This document shows positions 9,928 through 19,224 of a DNA stretch of 64,000 nucleotides, piece after piece (the stretch's first letter is position 1; the number at the start of each line of letters is the position of its first letter). The position numbers and the translations under genes are program-made. Origin of the DNA: CBDHFQ01 sp965262565 (GTDB lineage Bacteria; Bacteroidota; Bacteroidia; J057); contig CBDHFQ010000007.1 in the NCBI GenBank assembly GCA_965262565.1, positions 186,001-250,000 of the forward strand. Direction: 5' to 3'. Under the pieces are notes generated by a model. The model saw nothing but the letters and a program-made list of their open reading frames with translations. It was not told where the DNA came from and did not search any database.

Positions 9928-10024
9928 CGCCAAAATGTATTCATGAAAGGGCTATACTATTACTTCCGTAAGATGAACTTCATAAATCATTAGTACGAAC
10001 ATCAGTCATTATCCATATTTAGTC

Positions 10025-12835
10025 ATGCTGAAATGGCTTACTCACATATTTAATTTTAGGCACGAGGAAGGTCGAATTATTATTCTGTTACTTTCATTTT
10101 CGTTTTTTACGGGTCTATCGATTGCCTTATTTTACACTGCAAGTACTACCATATTCCTAGATAATTTTACGCGCTCTGATTATCCTTATGCTTATTTGGC
10201 TATGGGCTTAGTAGGTTATATTAGTTGGTGGGTATTATCCTTTCTGGATCGCTATGTCAATTTTTCTCTTCAGCTCCTATTAAAATTTCTATTTCTTGTA
10301 CTAACTGTTGCATTTCTATGTGCAAGCTGGAGCTATACCCAACATCCGATCCTTGCATTTGGACTATTTATCTGGATCAGAGTACTATTACTCTTCACTA
10401 CGCTCGTCTTTTGGAGTATGGCAGGCAAAATATTTAACTTGCAACAGGGCAAACGCCTGTTTGGACTCATCGCCTCGGGAGAAGTGATTTCAAGTGCTGT
10501 CGGTTTTTTCTCCATTCCTATTATACTGAATTATCGCCTCTTAGATATATCGGGGCTGTTAGTCTTATCTTCTTCTTTTATATCTGTTGCCTGGGTTATA
10601 TTAGCTGTGATCGTATACATGAACCGGTCTGTGATAAATGATCATCTACAAGCCAGACCCAATCATATAAGTCTGATCATTTCCTTAAGATCATGGAAAA
10701 AATATTTAGCGAAACCCTATTTTCAATATATTTTTTTGTTGGCTTTTCTACCTGTATTTGTCCTCATTTATGTGGATTTTATTTTTTTAGATCACACCAG
10801 CGCTTACTTTCAATCCAATACAGATGAACTCGCTAGTTTTCTGGCTCTTTTTTTTGGTATAGGATCCATCCTGGAGTTAATTATCAAAAGTTTGGTATCT
10901 GGAAGATTGTTGAGCAAATACGGAATCAAAATTGGCCTCATTCTCCTACCTCTCTTCCTACTTCTCATCTCTGGTATATCAGTCATTTTTGGCAGTCTTA
11001 TGGGTGAGGAAAGTATTTTATTTTTTTACTGTGTCGCTGGAGCAAAATTCCTGGATCGTATTGGGAGAAGTTCTATCTATGAACCTGCTTTTCAGATACT
11101 TTATCAACCATTGCCAGCTACAGAAAGAATTCCTTTCCAAAGTAAAGTAGAAGGTATTCCCAAAACGATGGGAAATATAGTTGCAGGCATTGTCCTTATT
11201 TTATTTGTCCATGCATATCCAGTAGGATTAGTATGGCTATTGGCATTGTTAAGTGCAATTTCCGGTGTGTGGTGGTTTTCTTCTTCCCAGGCATGGCAGG
11301 AATATCGCCAAACACTTTTGGATGCGTTGAGACCCAAATCATCTGTGGATTCTTCAATAGATGAGCATTTAATGGGAGGATTATCTTATATCAAATATTT
11401 GCTTGATAAAGACAAACACAAATTAAATCCAGCAGGAAAATTTATCTGGAGTAAGCTCCAGATTTATCAGGCATCCCAAGCTATTAATCAAGAAGCCCTT
11501 ACGGAAGATTCTTCTGAGCAAAAAACAACTATATATTTGGATCAACTTAATCATCCTGAGACAACACTAACTGGTATTGAACAACTTATAGCTACCGATA
11601 ACGAAGCTGTACCTTTAATAGAACAACATTTCCAAAAAAAGATTTCCGTATCAGTGCAGTTGAAATTGATCTGGATACAGGTACATATAGCATTTCATGC
11701 CTCCTGCAGGCAATTGTTTGCTTTTATTAATTACTGTATGAATGCTGTTCGCCCTACCTTAAACCTGGCCATCAACCAGAAAAAATGTGAAGCGGGGATC
11801 CTGGAAAAGCCCAATGTCAAGAAATGGATATTCACTACTATTGAACATATTATATGGATCTACGCCTGCTTATATGATTTATCCGGCCATCAAGGTTCCT
11901 CTAAAGTGTTTAAAGCATTAGAAGATGAACAAGTCTTATGCATGGATCAATTATTTTCTCTATTGGGAAGTTTGTACGGGCACGAGAATATGGGGCTCAT
12001 CCGCGATAATCTGGTGAATTTATTTGATGAGCATAAGAATACTTATGCTATAGAATTAATTGATTTATTGCTGGAAGATGAAATTAAACAGATGGTAATT
12101 GCTATTTGTGAACCCATTCCACTATCCACTAAAATGAAGCGGATAGAGAAGATATATCCACAACTTCGGATGACAGTCGAAGAACGGCTCAGAGACATTA
12201 TTTATCAGGAAAAACCATTGACTAGTATTTGGACGAAGACCCAGGCGCTGGTAGCTCTTTCTGGCTTGAACAAAAATCTCTCTAAGGAGCTTCTTTCCCT
12301 TGTAAAGCATCCATCACCATTGATTCATGAAACCGCTCGCCAATTGTTGAGATTTCCCACTTTCTACCAATTTGACCGTTTTCCACCCACAGCAGGGCAT
12401 CAGCTTTTACCTCTCTTTCAAAGAGTCCACTTGATCCAACAAGTTCCCTGTTTTATTCATACAGCAGGGCAACATTTATGTATGTTAGGAGAAATATTTC
12501 AAGGGAAATATGTGAAAGCAGGAGAACAACTCGAATGTGATTCTTCTTTTGTTTACTGGTTGGTTAAAGGAATAGGAGCTATTAGAAACCTCCCATCTTC
12601 TCATATATATCTACTTAAATCTTCTGAGCTGTATCTCCCATTGGCCACAAAAGAAAACCAACACATCGGCTTTCTGGCATCTCGGGATTCATATGTATTA
12701 TTCAGTAAAGCAGAAGCGTTCTACGATTTTATTATTACCGATCAATTTCTCACTAACCAATTGCTTTCTCTCCTACAATTATCTCCTTCCTTTTCCCTCG
12801 AATATTTACCATTTACAGAGCCAAGGGATTCATAG
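10025..12835 (+). CDS. Npt-type nucleotide-transporter-like membrane protein with long soluble C-terminus
   Basis: A 936-residue protein. Residues 1-420 contain about twelve hydrophobic segments and resemble the ATP/ADP-translocase (Npt1/Npt2-like) branch of MFS-type carriers, including the KLFGLIASGE-like stretch KRLFGLIASGEVISSAVG near residue 141. Residues ~440-790 are mainly helical and look like degenerate HEAT-type repeats (for example near HPSPLIHETARQLLRF, about residue 760). The last ~120 residues have the strand pattern of a cyclic-nucleotide-binding domain (AGQHLCMLGEIFQGKYVKAGEQ), but the phosphate-binding cassette is not obvious. Proteins with this carrier-HEAT-cNMP layout occur in Bacteroidota. 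The solute is unknown; nucleotide transport is inferred from the fold only. Confidence 0.7.
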   Translation: MLKWLTHIFNFRHEEGRIIILLLSFSFFTGLSIALFYTASTTIFLDNFTRSDYPYAYLAMGLVGYISWWVLSFLDRYVNFSLQLLLKFLFLVLTVAFLCASWSYTQHPILAFGLFIWIRVLLLFTTLVFWSMAGKIFNLQQGKRLFGLIASGEVISSAVGFFSIPIILNYRLLDISGLLVLSSSFISVAWVILAVIVYMNRSVINDHLQARPNHISLIISLRSWKKYLAKPYFQYIFLLAFLPVFVLIYVDFIFLDHTSAYFQSNTDELASFLALFFGIGSILELIIKSLVSGRLLSKYGIKIGLILLPLFLLLISGISVIFGSLMGEESILFFYCVAGAKFLDRIGRSSIYEPAFQILYQPLPATERIPFQSKVEGIPKTMGNIVAGIVLILFVHAYPVGLVWLLALLSAISGVWWFSSSQAWQEYRQTLLDALRPKSSVDSSIDEHLMGGLSYIKYLLDKDKHKLNPAGKFIWSKLQIYQASQAINQEALTEDSSEQKTTIYLDQLNHPETTLTGIEQLIATDNEAVPLIEQHFQKKISVSVQLKLIWIQVHIAFHASCRQLFAFINYCMNAVRPTLNLAINQKKCEAGILEKPNVKKWIFTTIEHIIWIYACLYDLSGHQGSSKVFKALEDEQVLCMDQLFSLLGSLYGHENMGLIRDNLVNLFDEHKNTYAIELIDLLLEDEIKQMVIAICEPIPLSTKMKRIEKIYPQLRMTVEERLRDIIYQEKPLTSIWTKTQALVALSGLNKNLSKELLSLVKHPSPLIHETARQLLRFPTFYQFDRFPPTAGHQLLPLFQRVHLIQQVPCFIHTAGQHLCMLGEIFQGKYVKAGEQLECDSSFVYWLVKGIGAIRNLPSSHIYLLKSSELYLPLATKENQHIGFLASRDSYVLFSKAEAFYDFIITDQFLTNQLLSLLQLSPSFSLEYLPFTEPRDS

Positions 12836-13492
12836 CCGTGCAATAAAAATCCCCCTGAACATTTTTGCACCAGAGGGATCGTGTCAATTACGCCGTGCTT
12901 TATTACATGATTATTCAATATGCCAAAAAATTTAATCCATTGTAGATAATTTCGACGAGGGGAGTGATTTTTAAGACAGGTTGTAGATTCTACGGGATAT
13001 ATATATTTTCACTCAAGCAATAACACCATTTACCTATTTAATGATATTTATCAAATATTTTAATATACCTTAGGATCCAAAAATTCCGATTAAGGTTTAT
13101 TTTTCTTCGACGAATGACATTCATCTAACCAATCCTGCATTTTCACCTCATACAAGGTCAATTCTGTGCTCAGTCGATTGACGAATCCATCAGTCTTACG
13201 ACTCATGTATTTTATCAGCTCAATAATGATGACTGTCTAAAAATCAGCCAATTATAATCAAAAAATGCCATAATCATTGTATGTTAGTATGAAAATTTCG
13301 GAAATTTAATCGACCATTCTGCCTATGATGAAAAATTAATACTATTCCTCTGTTACGTTTCCCTCTCAGACATCAATTTCTCTTTATCTGGCATGTAACT
13401 GTTCCTGTTTTATCCCTACCTGTATCAGTAGGGAGATCAAGCAGTATATAGATGAAGAGTTTACCAACAGTTCAAATTATAATATATTCATT
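12836..13492. other. Intergenic region upstream of SusC operon 1
   Basis: About 657 bases. Near 12851-12880 a hairpin with one mismatch (ATCCC...GGGAT arms) follows the transporter gene without a clear T-tract. A perfect 7-bp stem (13413-13419 with 13428-13434) lies about 60 bp before the SusC start and would be in its mRNA leader. A short leftward frame (listed separately) is the only possible gene. Confidence 0.5.
13090..13206 (-). CDS. Possible 38-residue protein or gene remnant
   Basis: A leftward ATG frame of 38 codons with a protein-like composition (MSRKTDGFVNRL..., then LYEVKMQDWLDECH) and a Lys-rich tail. The frame extends ten codons upstream of the ATG to a stop. No family is recognised. 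It could be a small real gene, the last piece of a decayed one, or chance. Confidence 0.22.
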   Translation of the reverse strand: MSRKTDGFVNRLSTELTLYEVKMQDWLDECHSSKKNKP

Positions 13493-16400
13493 ATGAAGAA
13501 AATTTATCTTTTAATCATTTTATTTATTACTCTATACAGTCTTGTTGATGCGCAGGATATCGTTTCCGGAACGATTACGCATGAAGAAACTGGAAATGCC
13601 ATTCAGGGTGCATCTATTGTTGTAAAAGGTACTACCATAGGAGCATATTCAGATGAAAATGGACGTTACCAGATCAGTCTCCCAGACAATGCGGATATCC
13701 TGGTGTTTTATTATGTTAACAAACTTACACAAGAAGTAAGTATCGGAGGTCGGTCTCAAATAGATATTTCCCTCGCTGATGATTTGCTGGAGTTGGAAGA
13801 AGTTATTATCACTGCCAATGCCATTGAACGTCAAAAAAAGGAATTAGGATATGCTGTGAGTGTAGTTTCGAGTGATGAAATTACCAAGGCCAGAACACCC
13901 AATGTCGTAGATGCTTTAGCTGGAAAAGTTCCCGGTGTCCGGATTACCTCTCAATCTGGTACTTTGGGGGGCAGTTCAAAAATACTCATCAGGGGAGCTA
14001 ACTCTTTGATTACTGATGGATCGGGAGCCAGTAATCAGCCCATTTTTGTCGTTGATGGATTACCCATTTCCAATTCGGGATTCAACGGATCAAGATCTGA
14101 TATTATCAATGGAGGGGTGGATGTTGGAAATCGTGCCCAGGATATTAATCCAGATGATATAGCGTCTATTACTGTATTAAAGGGTGCTGCAGCTACCGCT
14201 TTATATGGTGCCAGAGCTAAAGACGGAGCGATCATCATTACCACTAAAAGAGGAGCAAGAGGTAAAGGAGGAACGATCAGTTTCAGCTCTTCTATTCGAT
14301 TTGATGACGTCCTTAAACTCCCTGACTTTCAGAATGAATATGCCTCGGGAGATTTTGGTGAATACGACATAGGTGCATTCCAAAATGGTTGGGGCCCAAG
14401 AATCAGTGAAGTTCAAGGGCAACTATTTGAAGATTTTAAAAACGATTCTGTTCAGCTAAGAGCTTTTCCGGATAATGTCAGAGACTTTTACGAAACAGGA
14501 ATGACCTATATCAATAGCGTCTCTTTCTCTGGAGGTTCTGAAGAGGGGGATTTTCGCATGGGATACACCAATCTCCACCAAACGGGAACTGTACCTAATA
14601 CAGAACTCAATCGTCATACTATTGCTTTCAACTCAGGTAGAGATGTAGGAAAACATTTCTTCGCCAGAATCAGTGGAAACTATGTGCGGACGACCAGCGA
14701 AGGAAGACCTATACAGGGAGGAAACGATCCTAATGCCATCGCGAATCTCGTAAATGGCATGCCCAGAACGACAGACCTGGAAGCTCTGAGAAATAATATT
14801 CTCGATCCAAATGGAAACCCTTACGGAACTGACTCTGATGCCAATGGAAGTAGATCTTCCAACAATCCATTTTGGGTAACTCAAAATAATGGTCTTGATA
14901 ACCAGGTAGATCGCTTGTTTGGAAGTTCAGAATTGACTTACAGGCCATTGAGTTGGATGGAAGTAACAGGAAGAGTAGGCGTTGACATTTTTACGGAGAA
15001 CAGAGTAAGAATCGTCAGAAAAGGAACGCTGAATCAGGTAGATGGACAGTTTGATACCAGGGAAATTTTTAGCAATCAATTCAATTCGGATTTATTGCTG
15101 ACTATTCGAAGAGATATTAGTCCAGACTTAAATATTCAGTTCATTGCAGGGCATAATGTGTTTAGCCAAAGAACCAGAAGAAGCAGAGTAATTTCTTCTT
15201 CTTTAAATGCAGATGAGTTATACACCTTTGCAAATGCAAATACGAATGTGCCCACGAATACCCTCATTCAACGCAGATTGATAGGGGTTTATGGAGACCT
15301 GACGCTGGGATATAAAGATTGGTTTTTCTTGAATGCTACGGGAAGAAACGACTGGAACTCAACTCTTCCCGTAGATAACAATTCCTATTTCTATCCTTCT
15401 GTGAGTGCGAGTTTAGTATTTACTGATGCCTTTGGTATAGAGAGTAACTGGTTATCCTATGGTAAGATCAGAGCTAATTTTGCTAATGTAGGTAGTGCCG
15501 TAGAACCATACAGTCTGGATTTCACCTTTATCCCACAAGATGATTTATTTACCCAGTTTGTCGCTAATAATATCTATCCACATGGAGGCCAAAGTGCTTT
15601 TGCAGCCACAGATGTCCTTCCTGAGGCAAATCTGTTGGCCCAGAATCAGGAACAGTTTGAAGTGGGTGCAGAGCTGGTGTTTTTTGAAGGTCGCATACGG
15701 CTCGACGCAGCTTATTACAACACTACTACTGATGACCAAATACTGAATCTGGATATTGCCCAATCAACCGGTTTTGATGCAAGAGTCATTAATGCAGGTT
15801 CTGTATCCAACAAAGGGATAGAGACTTATTTGGAATTAGCTCCTTTTAGAAGTCCTAATCGTCAGCCTGGAGATTTTGATCTGGAAATTGGATTGAATTT
15901 CACCAGAAATAAAAACGAAGTAGAATCTTTAGCTTCTGGATTGGACTTTATCAATCTCACCAGTGGATTCAGTGGATTAATTATTCGTGGTCTTCCAGGA
16001 GAGCCCTTCAGTATGTTTGGTGCAGGATGGGAAAGAGATCCCGCTACAGGTTTACCTGTCATCAATCCTAATACCGGTCTTAGGGAATTAGGAAATGCCG
16101 TAAATTTGGGTAGCATTTATCCCGATTGGACGTTAGGTATCAATAATACTTTGTCATTCAAAAATTTCTCTTTGAGCTTTCTGGTGGATATCAGGGAAGG
16201 TGGAGTTGTATTTTCAAATACTACTCAAGGGCTTCGGATTAATGGATTGGCTGAAGAAACCCTTGCTAACAGAGGACAGGTATTTATCGACGAAGGGGTT
16301 ATTGAAAATGAAGATGGAACTTTCCGACCCAATGATGTGCCCGTTCAATCTATGCAACAATTCTGGGAAAATTACAGTTCCAACTCGGCCATTGAAAGTT

Positions 16401-16660
16401 CCGTCTTCGACGCTTCCTATGTTAAATTGAGAGAAGTAAGATTTGGATATACCTTCCCTAGCGAATTATTACAAGGAACTCCTATCAGCAACTTAAACAT
16501 AGCCTTCGAAGGAAGAAACTTATGGATTATACATGATGAGGTACCACACATTGATCCTGAAACAAATTTCTTTGGGACCTCTTTAACGGGTGAAGGAGTG
16601 GAATTTAATAGTATTCCTTCCACCAGAAGTCTTGGATTCAACCTTCGTATGTCCTTCTAA
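13493..16660 (+). CDS. SusC/RagA-family TonB-linked outer-membrane transporter (locus 1)
   Basis: A 1055-residue outer-membrane receptor. Signal peptide residues 1-20 (ends LVDAQ). A carboxypeptidase-D regulatory-like domain follows at about 24-100 (ITHEETGNAIQGASIVVKG, then GAYSDENGRYQIS). The plug domain starts at ELEEVIITA and includes VVDALAGKVPGVRI and ILIRGANSL, with VFVVDGLPI and SITVLKGAAATALYGARAKDG, all signature SusC segments. The rest is a 22-strand barrel ending in SLGFNLRMSF with a terminal Phe. It imports glycans or peptides together with the SusD-like lipoprotein that follows, powered by TonB. The substrate is not evident and no degradative enzyme lies next to it. It overlaps, by one base, a short extension of the SusD frame. 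Confidence 0.95.
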   Translation: MKKIYLLIILFITLYSLVDAQDIVSGTITHEETGNAIQGASIVVKGTTIGAYSDENGRYQISLPDNADILVFYYVNKLTQEVSIGGRSQIDISLADDLLELEEVIITANAIERQKKELGYAVSVVSSDEITKARTPNVVDALAGKVPGVRITSQSGTLGGSSKILIRGANSLITDGSGASNQPIFVVDGLPISNSGFNGSRSDIINGGVDVGNRAQDINPDDIASITVLKGAAATALYGARAKDGAIIITTKRGARGKGGTISFSSSIRFDDVLKLPDFQNEYASGDFGEYDIGAFQNGWGPRISEVQGQLFEDFKNDSVQLRAFPDNVRDFYETGMTYINSVSFSGGSEEGDFRMGYTNLHQTGTVPNTELNRHTIAFNSGRDVGKHFFARISGNYVRTTSEGRPIQGGNDPNAIANLVNGMPRTTDLEALRNNILDPNGNPYGTDSDANGSRSSNNPFWVTQNNGLDNQVDRLFGSSELTYRPLSWMEVTGRVGVDIFTENRVRIVRKGTLNQVDGQFDTREIFSNQFNSDLLLTIRRDISPDLNIQFIAGHNVFSQRTRRSRVISSSLNADELYTFANANTNVPTNTLIQRRLIGVYGDLTLGYKDWFFLNATGRNDWNSTLPVDNNSYFYPSVSASLVFTDAFGIESNWLSYGKIRANFANVGSAVEPYSLDFTFIPQDDLFTQFVANNIYPHGGQSAFAATDVLPEANLLAQNQEQFEVGAELVFFEGRIRLDAAYYNTTTDDQILNLDIAQSTGFDARVINAGSVSNKGIETYLELAPFRSPNRQPGDFDLEIGLNFTRNKNEVESLASGLDFINLTSGFSGLIIRGLPGEPFSMFGAGWERDPATGLPVINPNTGLRELGNAVNLGSIYPDWTLGINNTLSFKNFSLSFLVDIREGGVVFSNTTQGLRINGLAEETLANRGQVFIDEGVIENEDGTFRPNDVPVQSMQQFWENYSSNSAIESSVFDASYVKLREVRFGYTFPSELLQGTPISNLNIAFEGRNLWIIHDEVPHIDPETNFFGTSLTGEGVEFNSIPSTRSLGFNLRMSF

Positions 16661-16710
16661 TGTATCAATTATTACCATTTTTCTTTGCGACAAAAAAGAT
16701 ATTCCATTTT

Positions 16711-18147
16711 ATGAAAAAGTTATTTCCATATATAGCTTCCATTATCCTACTCATAAGTACCAGCGCTTGTAGTGATTTTCTGGATGTGAACGACAATCCC
16801 AACAGGGCGACGACGGCAGACCCAGCGCTGTTATTTACAAGTGCAATTAATAATTTCTCCACTAACAGAACTGTAGATTATGGGACACCAGCTGCTTCCT
16901 GGTCGCAGTTATGGTCTGGTGGCGGTTCCAGAGGAGCAGGCGTATTTACCAGACCAGAACGATATATCATTAGTGTGTTTACCAATGGCAATACCTGGCG
17001 CTCCCATTACAGAGAAGTTCACAAGGATCTTAACTTCGCTATCGAAGGAGCAGAATCCGCAAACCCCGTGAATAATAATGCTGCTGCTCAGTCAAAAATT
17101 TTCAGGGCTTTAACTTATTATTCGAGTACGGTCACCTGGGAGGATGTTCCCTTTGATGAAGCAATTAATTTTGAACAATTTCCCAATCCCAATTTCGATA
17201 CTCAGGAAAGGGTATTCGATGGAATCATTGCCTTAATCGATGAAGCATTGGCACAAATTGACCTTGAATCTCCCGTGAGGATTACGTCTAATGATTTAAT
17301 CTATGGAGGAGATATGGACAATTGGGCCAGGCTTGCACGTTCGCTTAGGCTCCGTACATTGATGACGATGGTGGATGCCAGACCAGCGGTAGCTACTGAT
17401 ATAGGTCAGATGATTAATAACGGGGGAATGATTTCCTCTTCAACCCATGATGCTGAATTCCCTTATTTTGATGCTGCAGGAAATAAAAATCCCATTTTCC
17501 AAACGCTTGAATCATTTGCTGGTGGGGCTAACCTCTTTTTCTTCGCTAGTGAAAATACCGTGAATCTCATGCAATCCATGAACGATCCGAGAATTCCGTA
17601 TTACTTTGATGAAGGCCCAAATGCGGAAGCAGGATTTTTTGAAGGCGTTGGTCCTGGTGAAAATGCTACGGGAGAAACTTCTGTGATCAGCGACATCATT
17701 ATTCGTCCCGACGCACCGGATATCCTGTTTTCATTCTCCGAGCAGATGTTGTTAGAAGCTGAAGCACATATCAGAGGTTTTGCAGGAGGAGGAGCAGCCT
17801 CTGCCGATGAGAAATACCGCGCGGGTATCAGAGCCAATATGACCTACTATGGCGTGCCTAATGACGACATTGAAACTTATCTGGCTACCCTGCCTAATTT
17901 GACAGAAATCAGTACGGAAGATGCCAGAAAAGCCATAGCGGAACAACAGTGGCTGGACCTTATCCAACGCCCCCTTGAAGCATGGACGACCTGGAGAAGA
18001 AATGAAATTCCAGCATTAAGATTACCTACAGGAGCCCAAACCGGTAATTTGATCCGTCGCTTACAGTATCCACCTGATGAAGTAGCAGCAAATCCAAATG
18101 TTCCCGATCAAAAGCCTTTGGACGAGAGAATGTGGTTCGACAGATAA
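16711..18147 (+). CDS. SusD/RagB-like nutrient-binding lipoprotein (locus 1)
   Basis: A 478-residue lipoprotein. A longer frame opens at 16660 inside the SusC stop region, but the ATG at 16711 gives a normal lipoprotein signal, MKKLFPYIASIILL, with the lipobox ISTSAC (Cys20). The mature protein starts with DFLDVNDNPN, the usual SusD-like_2 opening. Helical TPR-like parts follow, with the W-rich MDNWARLARSLRLRTL segment near residue 210 and QQWLDLIQRPLEAWTTWRRNEIP near 420, both characteristic of the family. It should form the lid on the SusC barrel and bind the substrate at the cell surface. It is coupled to the SusC gene (51 bp) and followed closely by a small lipoprotein gene. Confidence 0.93.
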   Translation: MKKLFPYIASIILLISTSACSDFLDVNDNPNRATTADPALLFTSAINNFSTNRTVDYGTPAASWSQLWSGGGSRGAGVFTRPERYIISVFTNGNTWRSHYREVHKDLNFAIEGAESANPVNNNAAAQSKIFRALTYYSSTVTWEDVPFDEAINFEQFPNPNFDTQERVFDGIIALIDEALAQIDLESPVRITSNDLIYGGDMDNWARLARSLRLRTLMTMVDARPAVATDIGQMINNGGMISSSTHDAEFPYFDAAGNKNPIFQTLESFAGGANLFFFASENTVNLMQSMNDPRIPYYFDEGPNAEAGFFEGVGPGENATGETSVISDIIIRPDAPDILFSFSEQMLLEAEAHIRGFAGGGAASADEKYRAGIRANMTYYGVPNDDIETYLATLPNLTEISTEDARKAIAEQQWLDLIQRPLEAWTTWRRNEIPALRLPTGAQTGNLIRRLQYPPDEVAANPNVPDQKPLDERMWFDR

Positions 18148-18179
18148 CATACTTACTCTATTTTCAATAATATGATTAA

Positions 18180-18641
18180 ATGAAATTAATTAACATGAAT
18201 TATATCTCTTTTAAATCGACCATTTTAGGGGTATTAGGAGCTTGTTTACTACTAGCTTCCTTCTCCAGCTGCGATGAGTTTGAGGACGAACGATTAGATT
18301 TCTCTAATTCATTTCCAGCATTTGTAGAATTCACTTCTTCATCAGATCTCGAAGTCAATGAAGACACGACTATTTCTGTTGCGATTAGAATACCTCCTAC
18401 CATCTATCAAGAGGTATTGGTGAATTATGAAGTTTCCGGTGCATTTTCAGCCACGGGCTCAGGAACCATACCTTCAGGCGTATTAAATGGTGCTGTAAGT
18501 TTAACGATTCCTACCGGAGTAATTCCCGATGGCGCGGAAAGTGCAGAAGCCATTATTACCCTTACAGGAGCGGATAATGGGATAGTAGTAGGTAGAAATG
18601 GACAAGGAAATATTTCGAGAACATTGATTGTTAATCCATAA
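18180..18641 (+). CDS. Small lipoprotein, third gene of SusCD operon 1
   Basis: A 153-residue protein (or 148 if the ATG at 18195 is used) with a hydrophobic signal and lipobox LASFSSC. The mature part is rich in beta-strand-forming residues, with FVEFTSSSDLEVNEDTTISVAI and later AEAIITLTGADNG, a pattern like Calx-beta or other immunoglobulin-like folds. It lies 32 bp after the SusD gene and just before a strong terminator. It is therefore probably a surface accessory protein of the uptake complex, analogous to a SusE/F-like binding lipoprotein but much smaller. No specific family is recognised. Confidence 0.75.
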   Translation: MKLINMNYISFKSTILGVLGACLLLASFSSCDEFEDERLDFSNSFPAFVEFTSSSDLEVNEDTTISVAIRIPPTIYQEVLVNYEVSGAFSATGSGTIPSGVLNGAVSLTIPTGVIPDGAESAEAIITLTGADNGIVVGRNGQGNISRTLIVNP

Positions 18642-18664
18642 CGAGTACCCACAACTCAATAATG

Positions 18665-18704
18665 ACCCATTCGGAACATTTATCCGGGTGGGTTTTAATT
18701 TTTT
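18665..18704 (+). terminator. Rho-independent terminator of SusCD operon 1
   Basis: Eleven paired bases (18665-18675 with 18683-18693, two G-U pairs) around a 7-nt loop, followed by TTT, AA and a six-T run. It ends 20 bp before the next start codon and separates the SusCD operon from the DMT-type transporter gene. Confidence 0.85.
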
Positions 18705-18724
18705 GTACATCTTTGTCTCCAAAA

Positions 18725-19174
18725 ATGAAGCCCATTTACTTTTTCATGCTTATCGCTTTTCTTGCTGGAGGCATACTTCCTATTCAAGCCGGATTAAACG
18801 CAAAAATGGGAAAAGCACTAGGAGACCCAGTATATGCAGCACTACTTTCCTTTTCCATAGGCGCAGTAGGATTGTTGTTATTAGTGTGTTTAGGCAAAAC
18901 AGATGTTACTCAAATCAGCCATGCGACCAAAGAACACTGGACCATATGGACAGCAGGTTTACTTGGGATATTTTATGTGGTGGCCTCTATCATTCTGGTT
19001 CCTAACATAGGGGCTGGATTAACTTTCGCTCTCGTTATAGCGGGTCAGTTAGTATTTTCTATATTAATAGATCATTTCGGCTTAATGGGTCTCAGCATTT
19101 ATCCGATAAATTGGCAGCGAATCATGGGGATATGCTTAATTATAGGAGGGGTAATGCTGATTCGAAACTTTTAA
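18725..19174 (+). CDS. DMT-family transporter, YdcZ/DUF606-like
   Basis: A 149-residue membrane protein with five predicted hydrophobic segments. A longer frame opens at 18662 but would cross the terminator, so the ATG at 18725 is used. Start MKPIYFFMLIAFLAGGILPIQAGLNAKMGKAL and the later LVPNIGAGLTFALVIAGQLVFSI and MGICLIIGGVMLIR are typical of the small half-size DMT proteins (PF04657). Such proteins are thought to be exporters of small metabolites, acting as dimers. The start codon lies just after the SusCD operon terminator, so its promoter must overlap or lie inside that hairpin, or readthrough supplies it. The 3' end lies 50 bp before the VOC gene. Confidence 0.85.
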   Translation: MKPIYFFMLIAFLAGGILPIQAGLNAKMGKALGDPVYAALLSFSIGAVGLLLLVCLGKTDVTQISHATKEHWTIWTAGLLGIFYVVASIILVPNIGAGLTFALVIAGQLVFSILIDHFGLMGLSIYPINWQRIMGICLIIGGVMLIRNF

Positions 19175-19224
19175 GATCACTGGAAAGTTCATTTGTCAAG
19201 AAGGCTTACTATATTTATATCCCT

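Noticed and set aside
18629..19005. 125-codon rightward frame overlapping the DMT transporter
   Set aside because: It runs through the terminator and in another frame of the transporter gene, and its product is Arg/Ser-rich without motifs.
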